Shown: positions 32,249 to 45,496, counted from the first letter of the stretch. The stretch: DNA of 64,000 nucleotides from Ajuga chamaepitys (GCA_958295605.1 OY282502.1:58589075-58653074); one strand, 5' to 3'. Notes: generated by a model from the letters alone, not told the origin. Made by a program: numbers and translations.

Positions 32249-33069
32249 TAAACAAATGCTTGCTTTTGGACCTGGATAATCTATCTGTTTCTACCCTTTC
32301 CAGTTTTTAGTCTGGGTCAGTATCTATCTAGGCTAACCTGACTGAATCCTTTGCTGGACATGTTATGGCTGTGTTTATCTATAAGTGATGGTATTATTGG
32401 TGCTTTAGATATCTGCGCGCTTTTGCCTTCATCCACTCATGCGTAATCACATTTCAATCAGCTTCACTAGTGTTATCGTGAATCGATTGAATTCTTGATT
32501 TCTTTTCTTCAGTCTTGCTGCGCATGTTCTCTATTTTTCGTCTTGCTGTATGTTCTCTATTTGTTTTATTTCTTGTTTTTGAGTTTTTGGTCAACTGCTT
32601 GAATGAGATGTGGTGGCTCCTCCAATATGAGTAGTCTCTTAAATATGGGTCTCTACTGTGCATTACTTGTTGGTTCCGACCTTTTCATTTTATTATGCTT
32701 TGTGCTTAAATATATTAGTGTTTAAAATACATAAAAAATGTTAAAAAGGACGTAAAAAGAAACGGAGGTAGTTTGTTAGATCTCTCTAAAAACAATTCAT
32801 ATTAGTATAACTTATTTAAATTTTTTTATTTGACTTATTTAATTAGGTGTAATTTATTTTGTGAGATTTAGAGTTTTAATATTTAGTTGGATGAGTAAAT
32901 GAGAAACTTTTGAGATAAAAGTTGTAGCAACATGATATTTCTTTGTGGGGGAATGGAGTAATATCTTCCATAATTGAAAGATTTAAAACTCAATCTTCGC
33001 TCCATTTGAAGGGCCACCCCAGTGGGGCATGGGGAGATTGTTTCTTCGAGGAAAAGACTCTTACTTTTA

Positions 33070-33572
33070 CAGATTTGATCGCATCCGCAACTAAATAATT
33101 CCGACCGTCCGCGACACCAATAAGGAGCTGCCGCGTGGCAGCTTATTTTAAGCCTGTGATATTAAAAAAAAAAAAAAAAAGTGAACAAAGTCCTGTTGCT
33201 CCCAAACTGGTACCAGCCCTCCACCACCAAAACCCGTCTGCGACTCCCCAACGCTACCGCCTTCGTTTTCGCATCCAAATCCGCTGCCGGCTCTACAGAC
33301 CTTCTTCCGGAGCGTCTCTTTTGTCAGATATAACTCCGGTGGTCGACGAATAACGTTAGTGCCACCACCTACCGCTCTTAACCTTCTTGCTTGCAGTCAC
33401 CTCCGCCGTCGGACAACATTCTCCGGCGGTGGAGGTAGAGGTAAATAATTTTTCATGGATTTCTTTTCTTCTTCAGACCAGTTTCTCGTCTTTATTTCAT
33501 TTCATATGAAAAATTTCTCAGTTAGGGCTTGAAATCTTAAAGCTGCCCCAATTAGCATAATGGGTTCGTGAA
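33070..33572. repeat. Left terminal inverted repeat of the FAR1-like MULE
   Basis: GC-rich relative to its surroundings. It contains an A17 run at 33164-33180 and an exon/donor-like ggaggtagag|gtaaat near 33440, so a transcript may start inside it and be spliced. It matches 40466-39952 in inverse orientation. Confidence 0.9.
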
Positions 33573-34873
33573 GAACTTTAACAAGCTTTAAATTGGTGAG
33601 GGTACGTGGTGAAATTGTCTATTGAGAAAGGTTTTCCACCATTGATAGTTACAAATTGAGTCATAAATAAATCTGCTCTTCTTTTTTGTTGTCACTTTTT
33701 TTATTATAGTCACGAAATAAAAAAAATAAAATATAAACTCATGTCTGTTATGAATTAATTAGCAGTGCTCTTGAAATTGAGAAAACTGTGTACATATGTA
33801 TCTATATGTAAGTGAGAGTGATAGTACAAGGATGAAAATGGCAAATGTGACTTGAGTAATATGATAAAGTAGCTTTAGAGGTTAAATATGCTTATTTAGT
33901 GCATAAAACAAAATAGAATTAGCAATAATAATTATATAAATTTGACAAACAAGCTTGACTTTATAGGTAATGGGGTTGTGAAGAACTATAACAACCTTTA
34001 TTGCCATGTTTTCTTGCTTATGTAAAACAACAGGGGTGTGTGTTTGTGGGTGTAAAATCAAGTGGTATTTTTTTAATGTTTCATGTATGATACCGATTCT
34101 ATTTTTGGGCCGGTGTAATGGCTATACTTCTCTTTTATATATTCATCGACGGTGTCAATTTTAATCTGTTTCACTTTCTCGTGACTGATTAAAACAATCT
34201 CTTCCATCCAACATAAAATTTGATCGAGATGATGAATTATTGCTACAGCTGGAGTATCGTGTCACATTAATGTTATTTTTATTTTTTATATAAGTCTTGT
34301 TAAATTTCGTATAGGATGTTGAAAATTGTATGAAGTCAATTGTAATTATAATTCCTTTTAGATTGATTAATTCATAGTGTGCCGCAAAGATTACATGGTG
34401 ATTTATTTATGTGTAAATATAAATTTTTTAATTGGAGCATTTGCTTAATTTTGACGGGGGATTATTTTTGCTGAAACTCATGTATATCAATGAAAGGTTA
34501 ATTTTATATATTTGAGAAATGAGTTGTGAATTACTAAAAATGATGGGATTTGGCTTGGAGAAAAAATAGAAAAATTGAACCTGTATTGTATGTCCATTAT
34601 GGATTGGGAAAAAATAGAAAATTTGAAGATGATAGGCATTGTGAGTAGACAAAAAATAGGCATGTAAAAAGGGCCTTAAGCGGAGAAATATTGCATAACC
34701 CCTTACAAAGGAGAGAAAATCGTATATTAATTGACTTGACAACTACTTGACATGTTTAAAGTATCCAACGTTTGTTTCCATTGAAATTGATTTATTTGTT
34801 GTATGCTATGATTGAATAACTATATATTTATGCATATCCAAGTTAAATCAATATGGTTTTATGTATTATATAG

Positions 34874-37329
34874 ATGGAAGATGACTCCTCAAGTGAACTT
34901 TACACTCCACAAGTTTCGGAAGAATGCAAACCTGCAATTGGTCAGGAGTTTCTTACAATGAAAGAAGCATTTGAATTTTATAATGCATATGCAAAGGAGG
35001 TTGGGTTCAGTGTGAGACAAAATAATAGCAAGAAGAATAAAGACACGGGTGAGGTTAGATGGAAATCATTTGTTTGTTTTAAGGAAGGCCAAAGGAGAGA
35101 ATAAAAAAATGGAGCAGGTGTACGAAATCGAGGAGTGGTTCGTACAGGCTGTAAAGCTAAGATGTCAGTTGTAAAACGACAAACAGGACCAAACTGGATA
35201 GTTAGTTCTTGTGTTGAAAATCACAATCATGGCCTTACAACACCAAGAAAAGTACATCTACTGACTTCGCACCGTCATGTGTCAGCTGCAAAGAAAGCAT
35301 TGACTGAACATTTTTCTGAAGCAAATGTTTCAACATGTCAACAGTTGAGACTGATGGAAATTGAATCTGGAGGTCCTGAATTTATTGGATGTACTGAACG
35401 AGATATTAGAAACTATAAGAGAGATTTGAGAGATGAATGTAAAGGAATTGATGCTGAAACGTTGATTGAATTCTTTTCAATGGAGAAAGAGAAAAATCCT
35501 GCTTTTTTCTTTGACTTTGAGTTAGACCAGGAGAACAAATTTGTGAGATGCTTCTGGGCAAATATTGTTGGGAGAAGATCATATAACTTTTTTGGTGATG
35601 TTATAGTGTTTGACACAACATATAATACGAATAAGTATGGCATGATTTTTGCTCCTATAACAGGGATCAACCACCACAGGCAGACAATTGTATTTGGATG
35701 TGACCTTTTAAGTAATGAAAAGACAGACTCTTTTGTTTGGTTATTCAAAAAGTGGCTAGAGGCTATGCCAGGCGGTCCACCTCTTGTAATTGTTACTGAT
35801 CAGGATGCCGCCATGACAAAAGCCATTGCGCAAGTGCTTCCAACCACTCATCATCATTATTGCATTTGGCATATCTTAAATAAATTCTCTGAGAAAATAA
35901 ATGTGGCAACTCATCGAAACGAGTATCACAGCTTGAAGGATATTATCATGAACTCCGAGTCTATTCAAGAATTTCAAGAACGGTGGAGGTTATGACTAGT
36001 TCTACCTTGGAGGATAATGAATGACTTCAGAACATTTTTGAGTTGCGTAGTAAATAGGTTCCTGCTTTTGTTAAGCACGTATTCAGTGCTGGAGTTTTGA
36101 GTAGCCAAAGAGCAGAAAGTTGTCATTCCTTTTTTAAAAGGTACATTTCGGTAAACAATTCGTTGATGGATTTTATCACACGATTTAACAGAGCCCTTAG
36201 ACACCAACGACATAATGAGTTGGAAGCTGATCATATAGATGTCACTATGCAACCAATATTGAAGTCGTTTTGGCAACTGGAAGCACAAATGGCAAAGATA
36301 TACACAAAGAAAATGTTTAACATGTTCCAAGAGGAAATATCATAGAGTCCTGCCTATTTTGTGGATTGGAAATCCGAGAATGATTTGCAAGCATCTACAC
36401 TGTTTTCAGGATTGATTCAAGTTCAACATCAAGAAAAAGAGAGCTTAACTTCAATAAAAGTGAAAATGTAGTGTCATGCAATTGTCGTCAATTTGAGTTC
36501 CAAGGTATTGTTTGCAGACATATTTTGGCTTATTTTCGGGTCAAGTAAATTTTTGAGCTACCATCCAACTATATTTTACCAAGGTGGATAAAAAGTGCAA
36601 AAGTTGGGAGAGTACAAGATGATTATGGTGGAGAAATTGAGGATGTTCATACCAAATCACTTTTGACAAGGCACTCAAAATTGGCTCATTTGGCTTCCAT
36701 TGTAGTTGATGATGCATCTCTCACAGAAGATGGGTCAAACTTACTCATGAAACAGTTGAAATATGTGCACTGTGAAATAAGGAAGATGAATATTAGTCAA
36801 GGTGAGCAACGAACATCTTCAGAAGGGAAAAATATGAATGTGAGGATTAAAGGTATTAATGACCCTTCACAAGTCAAAGCAAAAGGATCTTCCAAAAGAT
36901 TGAAATCATCAAAGGAAAAAGCAATTTCTAGAGGAAGATCTTGTCGTGGTTGTGGCTCTAATGGACATGATATGAGAAATTGTCCCACGGTATCAGAAAG
37001 GTACAATTTTAATTTATATTAATTAATTGATTAGTTCACTTTCAGAGTTTTTTTAGCTTTAATGTTTTTTTTTTTCCTTTTTCGCTCAATTTGTCATTTT
37101 GTTTAAACTTTAAAAAAATTCACATATGCAGACCAACCGCATCTCAAAGGGACCCAGTGTCGCAAGATTTAACTCAAGACGATTTTATATCTATTGCAGG
37201 TAAAAGAATTCGAATTTTTAATTTAATGATGTCATGATTTTTATTTTACTTGTATTTACATATATAATTTTTAAATTTTTTTACTTGGCAGGATCCAATA
37301 ACATTTGGGGTGTCGACCTATCACTATGA
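34874..37329 (+). pseudogene. FAR1/FRS-like MULE transposase gene, broken by stops and frameshifts
   Basis: The start MEDDSSSEL (34874) follows an AG acceptor-like site. Order: FAR1 DNA-binding zinc region (EFLTMKEAFEFYNAYAKEVG, then CKAKM and ENHNHGL), MULE DDE transposase (VIVFDTTYNTNKYG with Asp; VTDQDAAMTKAI with Asp; SQRAESCHSFFKRY with Glu), SWIM zinc finger (SCNCRQFEFQGIVCRHI, 36474-36524) and a zinc knuckle (CRGCGSNGHDMRNC, 36943-36984). Small 3' exons 37132-37199 and 37292-37329 join in frame. Damage: TAA at 35102-35104, a one-base loss near 35990, TGA 36022-36024, TAG 36055-36057, TAG 36342-36344, and frame changes near 36440-36480 and 36545. All three catalytic residues survive, so decay may be fairly recent. 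FRS genes in plants derive from such transposases, but the flanking inverted repeats mark this one as a transposon gene. Confidence 0.9.
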
Positions 37330-39951
37330 GGATTATAGTTAAGTTGGTTTGAGGTTGGACAAGCTAGATGAAGATAATACAATATGTCTGAGTTCTCATT
37401 ATGTATGTGACATTATAAGTTTACTTGGCCTGAAGTAATAAATTTTTACTTTTTATTATTAGTTTGAAGTTAAGAGTTATTTTTTGTTTGGACTTGATTA
37501 AGAGTTTGTTATTTTCTATCAATTGTTACTATCACTCTCTCGTGAGATACATCTCAAAATTAACTAACATAAATAAGTTACTTTTCTTGCTTTTTTCTTA
37601 ACTTAAAATAGTTGCAATGAAAATTTGAAACAATTATACTATTGGTGTTACCTCTCTCCACCACCCTGCATATGTTGAGAATCACTTCTTTTTCCCTTTT
37701 TTTTTATTCTCGTGCATTTGCAAATTGGGAGGTTTATCTAAGAGTATGGGTTTGCAGCACTTTCAGTTACCAAAAGAAATGAAATTTATTGGCTTGATCT
37801 GTTGTTACCTTAATAAAATGAAGAACGTGCCTACCTTGGCAATATTGATCTCAAGAGAAATATAATTATGATAAAGCAAAATATATACTATATTCATTTT
37901 CAATTTATTTATTTTGCATAAAAGAAAAGAGTTTACAACTGAAATAACATAGAATACAAAACCAAGCTTAAATTAAGTATTCTTTCTAACAGTAGGGATC
38001 ACTCAAAAACTCCCAATCACTTTGTGAAGTTCTCGAATTTGGTATAGTCGCTATCTGAGGTCATTGTCTTGTACCACGCCTTGCTAGCAGACTTGATTGC
38101 TGATGTCTCCTCCTACAATAGATACAACACAACAAGCATTAAAGATTTCTTTCAAACATCAACAATGCTACTTCGCAAAGAACTTTATCAAGGATGTAAT
38201 ATATGGCAGAATAATGGATATTTTGGCTCGTCTAGATGTAATATATCTCAAAGTATGGGTTTGCAGCATTTTGGCTCATCTAGATGTAATATATAGCAGA
38301 ATAATGGATATTTTGCATTACAATCTTAATTGAAAGTTTTCATACTATTTACTTACAAGGATTTACATTTGTGTAGCCTAACATGTTCACACATATAAGA
38401 CGTGTCAGAATGAAGAGTAAACCTTTGTGTTTCTGTCCAATTGGGTAAACAATTATTAGGGAGTGCAGTTGCTGTTGATTTTGAGAACGTGATTAAAATT
38501 AGAGATTGTCTAAATAAAAACTGAAATCAAAAGTGGGTAGTATTTGAAGAAAAAGTAATTGTAGTTAACTCATATAAGTTGTAGTGGTTGCGAAATAATC
38601 ACTTTTTATGACAATTTTCACTAAGGGAGTGTTTTCATTTGCTTTTGCTTTAAACAAGTGATTAAAATAGCATGTTAGCAAAAACCATTTATGGTTAAAA
38701 GTGAGTAGTGTTTGGGAATTAAGTGATTTTGGCCAAAATTTTAAAATGAAGTGTTTGATAAATAAGTACTTTTAGCCTCTTAAATTAACTATTTGGAAAA
38801 TAAGAAAAATGAGCAGAAGCAAGTTGTAGCTACTTACAACTTATGGCTAAAAAACTAATTTATTTAAGAAAAAGTTATAAAATGCAAACACTAATAATTA
38901 ACTTAAATTTAGTTATAATCTGAAAAGTGATTAAATAAAGCTATTGCAAACACTGACTAACAAGCAGTTTGAAGCATCATTTCCTCTGCTTCTAGATTTT
39001 ATCTTAAATATGTTAAGTTTCAATAGAACCAGATATATGCAAACATTTATATATGATTGAACTTAAGCTAAAAGCAAAAAAGATTCTTGAGTTTTTGGAC
39101 AATTGCAAGAAGACAAGTTTGTGGGATAGAAGGGCCCTTCTTTATTTGTTTAGAGAAGTTGGCATGCATGTAAAGGGTCAATCACAAAAGAAATAAATGA
39201 AGATTCAAAGTAGATACTGATGGCTCATACCCCACTTCAACACTTTGCACATAGAGTCCCAGTCCTGCACTTTTTCCCTTCTCCTTCCCCTATTTATACC
39301 TCATACCTCACCACTTAGCCTGTTGGATTTGTATACTGAAAGCAAGATCTTTTATATACAATGTTTCCAGTTATTCACTATTAATCTCCTATCTAATTCT
39401 GTTTACACTAATCACTATATATGTCCCTATATCTCTCCCTATAAGATAAGCAAACGCAAACCCTGTTAGTTTGTATTGACATTGAATGACATGGTTGCAT
39501 CTCTAATATTCTGTCACTTATAACCTAAATTCAAAACCTGCTCTAGAGGGCCACTATCCTTTCACTAAGCAACTGGGATGGAATGAGACAATTGCAGGAA
39601 AAAGATATCCAACAAATTCAACAAGAACAACATATAGTTCCATGCGATGATTGCAGAAAAAATTATAAAGCAAGATGCCATCCTATATACTATTCAACCC
39701 TTGTAACTCTAACTTCAATTGGAACAACTAAAGCAACTATATACACAGATGCAAAAGAGCATGTAAAAAGGCCAAAATGAGTTTTACAAGTGGAATTCAA
39801 ATTTAAGAAAATATGAAATAGTTGCTCCAGATTTTAACTAATTAGGAAAGGGGATTGAGATATTTAACAAATTAGACCACATAATTCATGGATGTTTTAT
39901 ACCTGGATGCAAAAGGGCGGTGTTCTAATTAGATAAATTATCAGGAATCGG
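37330..39951. other. Non-coding 3' interior of the FAR1-like MULE
   Basis: No supported gene. A 33-bp direct repeat (gatgtaatatat...) lies at 38193-38225 and 38283-38315, with a third partial copy at 38235. The segment from about 38633 to 38966 has hAT-like ends (GAGTGTTTTCATTTGC and GCAATAGC-type, inverted) but imperfect flanking duplications, so it is at best a degraded MITE. Confidence 0.55.
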
Positions 39952-40466
39952 TTCACAAACCCATTATGTTAATTGGGGCAACTTTAAGATTTCAAGCCCT
40001 AACTAAGAAATCTTTCATATGAAATGAAATAAAGACGAGAAACTGGTCTGAAGAAGAAGAGAAATCCATGAAATTTTTTTTACCTTTACCTCCACCGCCG
40101 GAGAATGTTGTCCGACGGCGGAGGTGACTGCGAGCAAGAAGGTTAAGAGCGGTAGGTGGTGGCACTAACCTTATTCGTCGACCACCGGAGTTATATCTGA
40201 CAAAAGAGACGCTCCGGAAGAAGGTCTGTAGAGCCGGCAGCGGATTTGGATGCGGAAACGGAGGCGGTAGCGGTAGGGAGTCGCAGACGGGTTTTGGTGG
40301 TGGAGTGCTGGTACCAGTTTGGGAGCAACAGGGTTTTGTTCACTTTTTTTTCTTTTTTTTCTTTTTTTTTTAATATCACAGGCTTAAAATAAGCTGCCAC
40401 GCGGCGGCTCTTTATTGGTGTCGCGGACGGTCGGGATTATTTAGTTGTGGATGCGATCAAATCTTG
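39952..40466. repeat. Right terminal inverted repeat of the FAR1-like MULE
   Basis: Inverse match to 33070-33572 with scattered substitutions and small gaps; the A17 run of the left arm is a T-rich tract with C interruptions here. Open frames in both arms are mirror images of non-coding sequence. Confidence 0.9.
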
Positions 40467-41169
40467 TTACTTTTAACTAGTATCATTTTCGTGTGATACA
40501 CGATTATATATTTAACATAAATATCTATACACTAATATAAAAGTGCCTTAAGTTTTAGCCAATTTACGTTTGACCTATTTTACCCCTTTTAAATTTTTAT
40601 ATTTTAAGGACAATATTGTAATCTCCTATCATACGTATCCTAATTATATTCCAATGCTAATTCTAATCTTAATTGTTTTAAATTTATATATTCTAAGGAA
40701 AATATTGTAATTTCTTACCATATGTATCCTAATTATTATATTTCAATATTAATTCTAATCCTACTTATATTCTAATCAAATATCCTAATTATATACTCGA
40801 GCATCATGCATTCTAATCCTAATTGTAATGTAATCAAGTATGATGGTTATTTACATAAGCATCATGCAGAGAGGTAATTAAGCAAATAAGTCGAATAAAA
40901 ACCATGAAGTAAGTATGCAGCATCGACTACAAAAAATTCATGAAGTAAGTACGCATCATCAACAACAAAAAATTAAGTTCTAACCACGTGGGTTACATCT
41001 TGCCAAAGTATTCGGCCGAAACATATTTCCCGTTTATACATAATACATCTTTAATATAACTCTCTTTGAAGTTGCTTTAGATCATCTACTTTAAGAAACT
41101 CGATGATCAAGAAACAAATTCAATCTCAAATAAATCAATGAATGACAAATCAAGAAACATATCCAATCT

Positions 41170-41440
41170 TAAATCTCTTACATGAACGAAATTTCTTGGA
41201 GACCGGTTTCGGCTTTTGGCAAACCCCCTAGAAATCAAGAAATGAATCCAATCTCGAATCTCTTATATGAACGAGATTTCTTGGAAACAATTTTGGTTTT
41301 TGGCAAACCCCGGAGAAATCAAGAAACAAATTGAATCGCTTATTGAACGATATTTCTTGGAGATCAGTCCCAGTTTTTTGCTAACTTGGTCTGGAGAAAT
41401 AGAATCACTTATTAAACGAGATTTCTTGGAGACGGACAAT
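41170..41440 (+). repeat. Tandem ~70-90 bp repeats in Helitron 1
   Basis: Four copies of 'gaacgagatttcttggag' (near 41184, 41268, 41345 and 41415) are followed by ggttttggcaaaccc and gagaaatcaagaaa variants. A short open frame crossing it reflects the repeat, not a recognised protein. Confidence 0.75.
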
Positions 41441-41989
41441 TCAGTTAGCAGATTTTCTGATATCTTGCTTGAATTTTGATTTCTATCTGATTACTTGTTT
41501 TTCAGCTTAGCCTTCTTTAAGGAAGTGCAATAGCTCATCTCTTTACACGTGAATATCATCCAAGTGTCATAGAATCTATAATTAAGACCAACACTCTATT
41601 TATTATTTTGATTCAATTTTTTTAGTTCTTTTATGAAGTTTTAGTAATTACTTAATTATGGCACAATATTTGAACTATAGGTGTTCCAAATAAAGTATAC
41701 AGTTCTTGAGAAGCTTAAAAAAAAATCAAATCATTCAAATTCTAAATTCATAAAAATGTATGTTTCACTCACCGTCCAAGTAGTACTTATTTGTCGAGAC
41801 ATCATCCTATTTTTTTCCTTTCGGCGGGATAAGATATTCTTGAATACATTCAATATTTAAGTTTTTGTAACATCATTAAAAACCTACCCAACACCTTTTT
41901 TTCCTTATAACGATAGTGTATTCAATGAAAACTCAAAAATAAATACAATGCTTAGCCAACGGGTTGTGCATCCATGGTTATCGAAATAA

Positions 41990-42620
41990 TCCACTGGAAC
42001 AACAAACCCCAAACAAAGATGTTGGGGTTCAAGTCTGCCTAAGGCAAGTGAACACTCCCACAAAGGGAGACTAAGAGGACCCAAAAAGGGAGAATATAGA
42101 CCCTAGAAGCGGATACTGCAAAATAAATAAAATCATCTAAACTAAAGCAGAGACACACCTCTCAAACCTAATCTTGACTTGAACTAATGCAGTGCAACCT
42201 ACAAGAAATCAGTTCAAGTTCTAAACATAAGTCATCAACAACACTTCAGCCCAAATAAGAACACAAAGCAAAAACAAAAAAGAAAGAAAAAGAAAAAAAG
42301 ACACCGCAAAAAGGAAAGGCAACAATAGCGTCTCCCCCTTCAACCGCTGCCGAACTAGCTCCACTGTCACATCCTCCACAGCGCAAAAAGAACATTCACC
42401 CACCTCTTCTAGGGAAAAGATCAGAAAGTCAAGGTTTCCGTCGAGCACTACCAGTCCTGGACACTACATCACCGTTGTCCCCCAAAATAACACTACTGCA
42501 AGCCATCGGTGCCGGACCACAAATAAATCCACCATCTTCTTCATCAAAGGAGAAAAGAAGAAAGGCCTAAAAAAGAACAAAATCCCTCGGCGTCCCACTT
42601 TACTTGGGTCCCAAATTGGA
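41990..42620. other. Unassigned block of gene-like composition in Helitron 1
   Basis: Higher GC than its surroundings and not matched elsewhere in the window. On the minus strand a 75-codon open stretch (42448-42221) gives no recognised domain. It may be a captured host fragment. I see no function. Confidence 0.35.
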
Positions 42621-43051
42621 GCCATAATATTTGGTAAGGACATTAAAAGATTTCAACATGAAATTGGCCCCAACAAAACATATATCATAAAAAATGCAAC
42701 AGTAAGAAAATTTAATACTATGTATCCAAGTGCATATCTAGAATTTGAGCTTATACTTAGACGTTTCAGCACCTTAACAGAAGCCACATAAAGTATACAA
42801 ATGAACATTACCTACAGTTTTGTGAAGTTCAAAGACATACCCCAAAAGTACAAATAGAACGACACATTGGGTAAGTACAATTTTTTCGACTATTACATCA
42901 AATTACAAAATAATTAAATATGTGAAAATGCTTCTAACATCATAAAAAAATGTGCAGATATCTACGACATGTTAATAAGGGTAAAGGAATGCATGAAAGT
43001 TTGTACTCATAAAAACAGACTCAAAGATAAGAGAGATAAAAACAGACTCAA

Positions 43052-43054
<3 letters not shown>

Positions 43055-43093
<39 letters not shown>
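43055..43093 (+). repeat. (AG)n microsatellite in Helitron 1
   Basis: About 20 AG units, followed by gagaggggcgggtgcgaagggg. Helitron 2 has the equivalent tract in inverse orientation at the right edge of the window. Confidence 0.9.
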
Positions 43094-43394
43094 GGGGCGG
43101 GTGCGAAGGGGAAGTGATAGATAGGGAGAACATGATTCATTAATTATATTATAAATTATTGTCCAACTTATATATCTAATCAATTTAATTTGCTTATTGA
43201 TTTTACAAGTATCAATTCATAAAATTAACATGACAAAAAAATGAAGGACAAACATTAGAGGAAATATTCAATCAAAAGTCAGTGATTGCCCTCGAAAAAA
43301 TTACAACAAATGCATTAAGAGAGAATCAATTAAATAAATAGAAATATTAAATATTAAAAATGCAATTAAGTTAAAATATCTTTTCATGTTAGGC

Positions 43395-44210
43395 GAGCTT
43401 CAATTGCAAACAACACCAACTTCAAATGTACAAATTAATCCACATTCTGAAAAGCTTAAGGATATGCAACAATGGTAAGAACTCTATATATAATCTGAAA
43501 ACACAAATAGTATGAGTAAATTATTTAAAAAAAAACGTTTATACGAATATTTAATATATAAAATTTTGTGCAGGTCATGCACCACTGATGATTGTTGGAT
43601 ATGTGGAAACTATCAATGATTCAAAGGATAAAAAGTGCATAGGAGAAATCACTTGAAGATTTTATAAAATAAAATGAAGGTTTGACAAAGGTAAAAATAA
43701 CAAAACATATAAGTAGAAGCTAAAATATAACAAGAAAAATAAAATCAAAATCGTGTAATATATTAAGAAATCTGCTAAAAATCATTCAATTAAATTAAGA
43801 AATCAATTAACTAACAGTGGTTCTGTTCATAGGATACCTACTATTTTTTCACCAGAATGATTAAAGGTGTTTAAAATGAGGCAAACAAATGGTATGACTC
43901 TTGCAAAATTTGCACTGGAGCAGTGCACAAAGTGAGACTACTACAATATGTAAAAAGTGTTACGATGAGCCAACAGAAGCAATACCAAGGTACAAATATG
44001 TATATGGTATAATCTCCGTGACACTTTCTTAATGACATACAAATTAACATTAATGATATTTAATATATTACAGGTACACAATATAACAAAATATTCATCA
44101 AAGAATCTACGACGCAACAATAACCATGTTTGATGAGACAGCAGCAGTATATGTTAGATGTTTAGCACATGAGTACATTAAATCCATAGAAAGGGTAATA
44201 AATTAATTTC
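43395..44210 (+). pseudogene. RPA-large-subunit-like gene remnant in Helitron 1
   Basis: Segments resemble RPA1-type OB-fold proteins carried by plant Helitrons: a fragment ending KLKDMQQW before GTAAGAA (about 43476), a segment KKCIGEITLEDFIK (about 43630-43670), a zinc ribbon WYDSCKICTGAVHK...TICKKCYDE (43880-43970, frame change inside), and DATITMFDETAAVYV (44110-44155) up to a donor-like site near 44196. RPA1 binds single-stranded DNA. These remnants are out of frame with each other. Lys/Glu-rich C-terminal repeats follow to about 44800. Confidence 0.65.
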
Positions 44211-44299
44211 TAATAACAACCAGTAATAAGTTCACATATTGAAAAATGCAATAGGGACAAAATTAATCCAAATACTACTAGAAAATTAATCTTACAGAA

Positions 44300-45000
44300 T
44301 GCAAATAAGGTGAGGTTCTTGATCGCACAAATCAAAATATTAAAGTTTTCTAAGGAAGATTGATGTAATAGCAGAAGCAACCAAAATGATAGAACCCACA
44401 TAGCAAAAAGAAGAGAACAAGTAAGATACAACTACAACAATACTTGAGGTTAAAACTACAAAAGTGGAAGGAAAGAAAAAAAGGCGAACAACAAAGAAAA
44501 AACAAGGGGATGAAGAAACTGCAAGAAAGAAAGAGAAGAAGAAACGATGGAACAAAAAAAAAAGTAGAATATTACATTCAAATTGGAAGTGATGAGAGAT
44601 GACAGAGATCACAAAAGAAAAAATAGAGGGGGACAAACTTACCACTTCGATTTTAGAGGATAAAACTACAGAAGTTGAAGGGATGAAAATAAAAATAAAA
44701 TCGAAGAAAAAACAACATGAACAAGCTGCAACAACGGAAGAAAAAAAAGAAAGGAAGAAACACAAAGGAAAAAATAGAGGACAACATTCAAATAAATAGC
44801 GATGATGAGCAAATTAGACACAAATAATTTTTGAATAAATCACAAAAAAAAAGGCCTCGCTAACAAGAAAGAGCAATGATGAGCAAATTAGACACAAATA
44901 ATTTTTGAATAAATCACAACAAAAAAGACCTTGCTAACAAGGAAGATCAAGAAGGAGAAAAAATAGAACCATACATAAAAAGAAGGAATTATGTCATCTC
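44300..45000 (+). repeat. Lys/Glu-rich repeated tail after the RPA-like remnant
   Basis: A-rich DNA encodes repeats of the type LEDKTTEVEGMKIKIKSKKK. The block 'gatgatgagcaaattagacacaaataatttttgaataaatcacaa' type sequence occurs twice (near 44800 and 44877). The T-rich mirror in Helitron 2 (about 54420-54960) is homologous. Confidence 0.6.
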
Positions 45001-45477
45001 AAAACAATTTGCAAGATAGAAGAATAGTTTCATATAAATCAATTTGAAGTAATTCATTTATACGTACTAGGACAAATTTGTGATTTTACAACTTTCCTTG
45101 GATTACTTATATTATTTATTAATATTTAATTTAGTATAAAAATTGTGGATCTTATTCCATACTATGTTTGAATTTTTACTCAAACTGACATTTAACCATT
45201 CCACTATTTTAGGAAAAAAGTTTATAGATTTTTTTTTTTTTTTTAAAAAAAGGTTGCTATTGAGATATGATTAGTTTCACTTAATTATATGTGAAAGGAG
45301 TGGACTTAAGATAATATTATGATTCTCTTGTAGAATTTTCTGGGAAGTGATCTATTCTCTTAATACTTCTCGTTGAAAACATTTCAAAGTTGCAAAAAAA
45401 AAAAAAAAAACAAAAACAAAAGAAATACCAAAAACAAGTGCCAAAATATAAATTTTAAAATTAATATACTTAGTGTC

Positions 45478-45496
45478 GCACGTGCAATGCGCGTGC
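45478..45496 (+). other. Helitron 1 3'-terminal hairpin
   Basis: GCACGTG-caatg-CGCGTGC, a 7-bp stem with one G-T pair, followed by caaatt and the terminal CTAA at 45503-45506. Confidence 0.8.

Larger units (their letters stand above)
33070..40466 (+). mobile_element. Complete MULE with ~500-bp inverted repeats and a FAR1-like transposase gene
   Basis: A perfect 9-bp duplication TTACTTTTA flanks it (33061-33069 and 40467-40475). The outer ends are CAGATTTGATCGCATCC and, inverted, CAAGATTTGATCGCATCC. The inverted arms are 33070-33572 and 39952-40466 and stay similar throughout. The interior has a decayed FAR1/FRS-type transposase gene (34874-37329) and about 2.6 kb of non-coding DNA. The 9-bp target, long inverted arms and FAR1-like transposase agree on a Jittery-like MULE group. 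Confidence 0.93.

Noticed and set aside
38633..38966. hAT MITE inside the FAR1-like MULE
   Set aside because: Ends look hAT-like but the flanking 8 bases match at only about five positions; kept as a remark only.
33135..40400. Mirror open frames beginning MAAYFKPVILKK at 33135 (+) and 40400 (-)
   Set aside because: They are the two inverted terminal repeats of the MULE, A/T-run dependent, with no domain.
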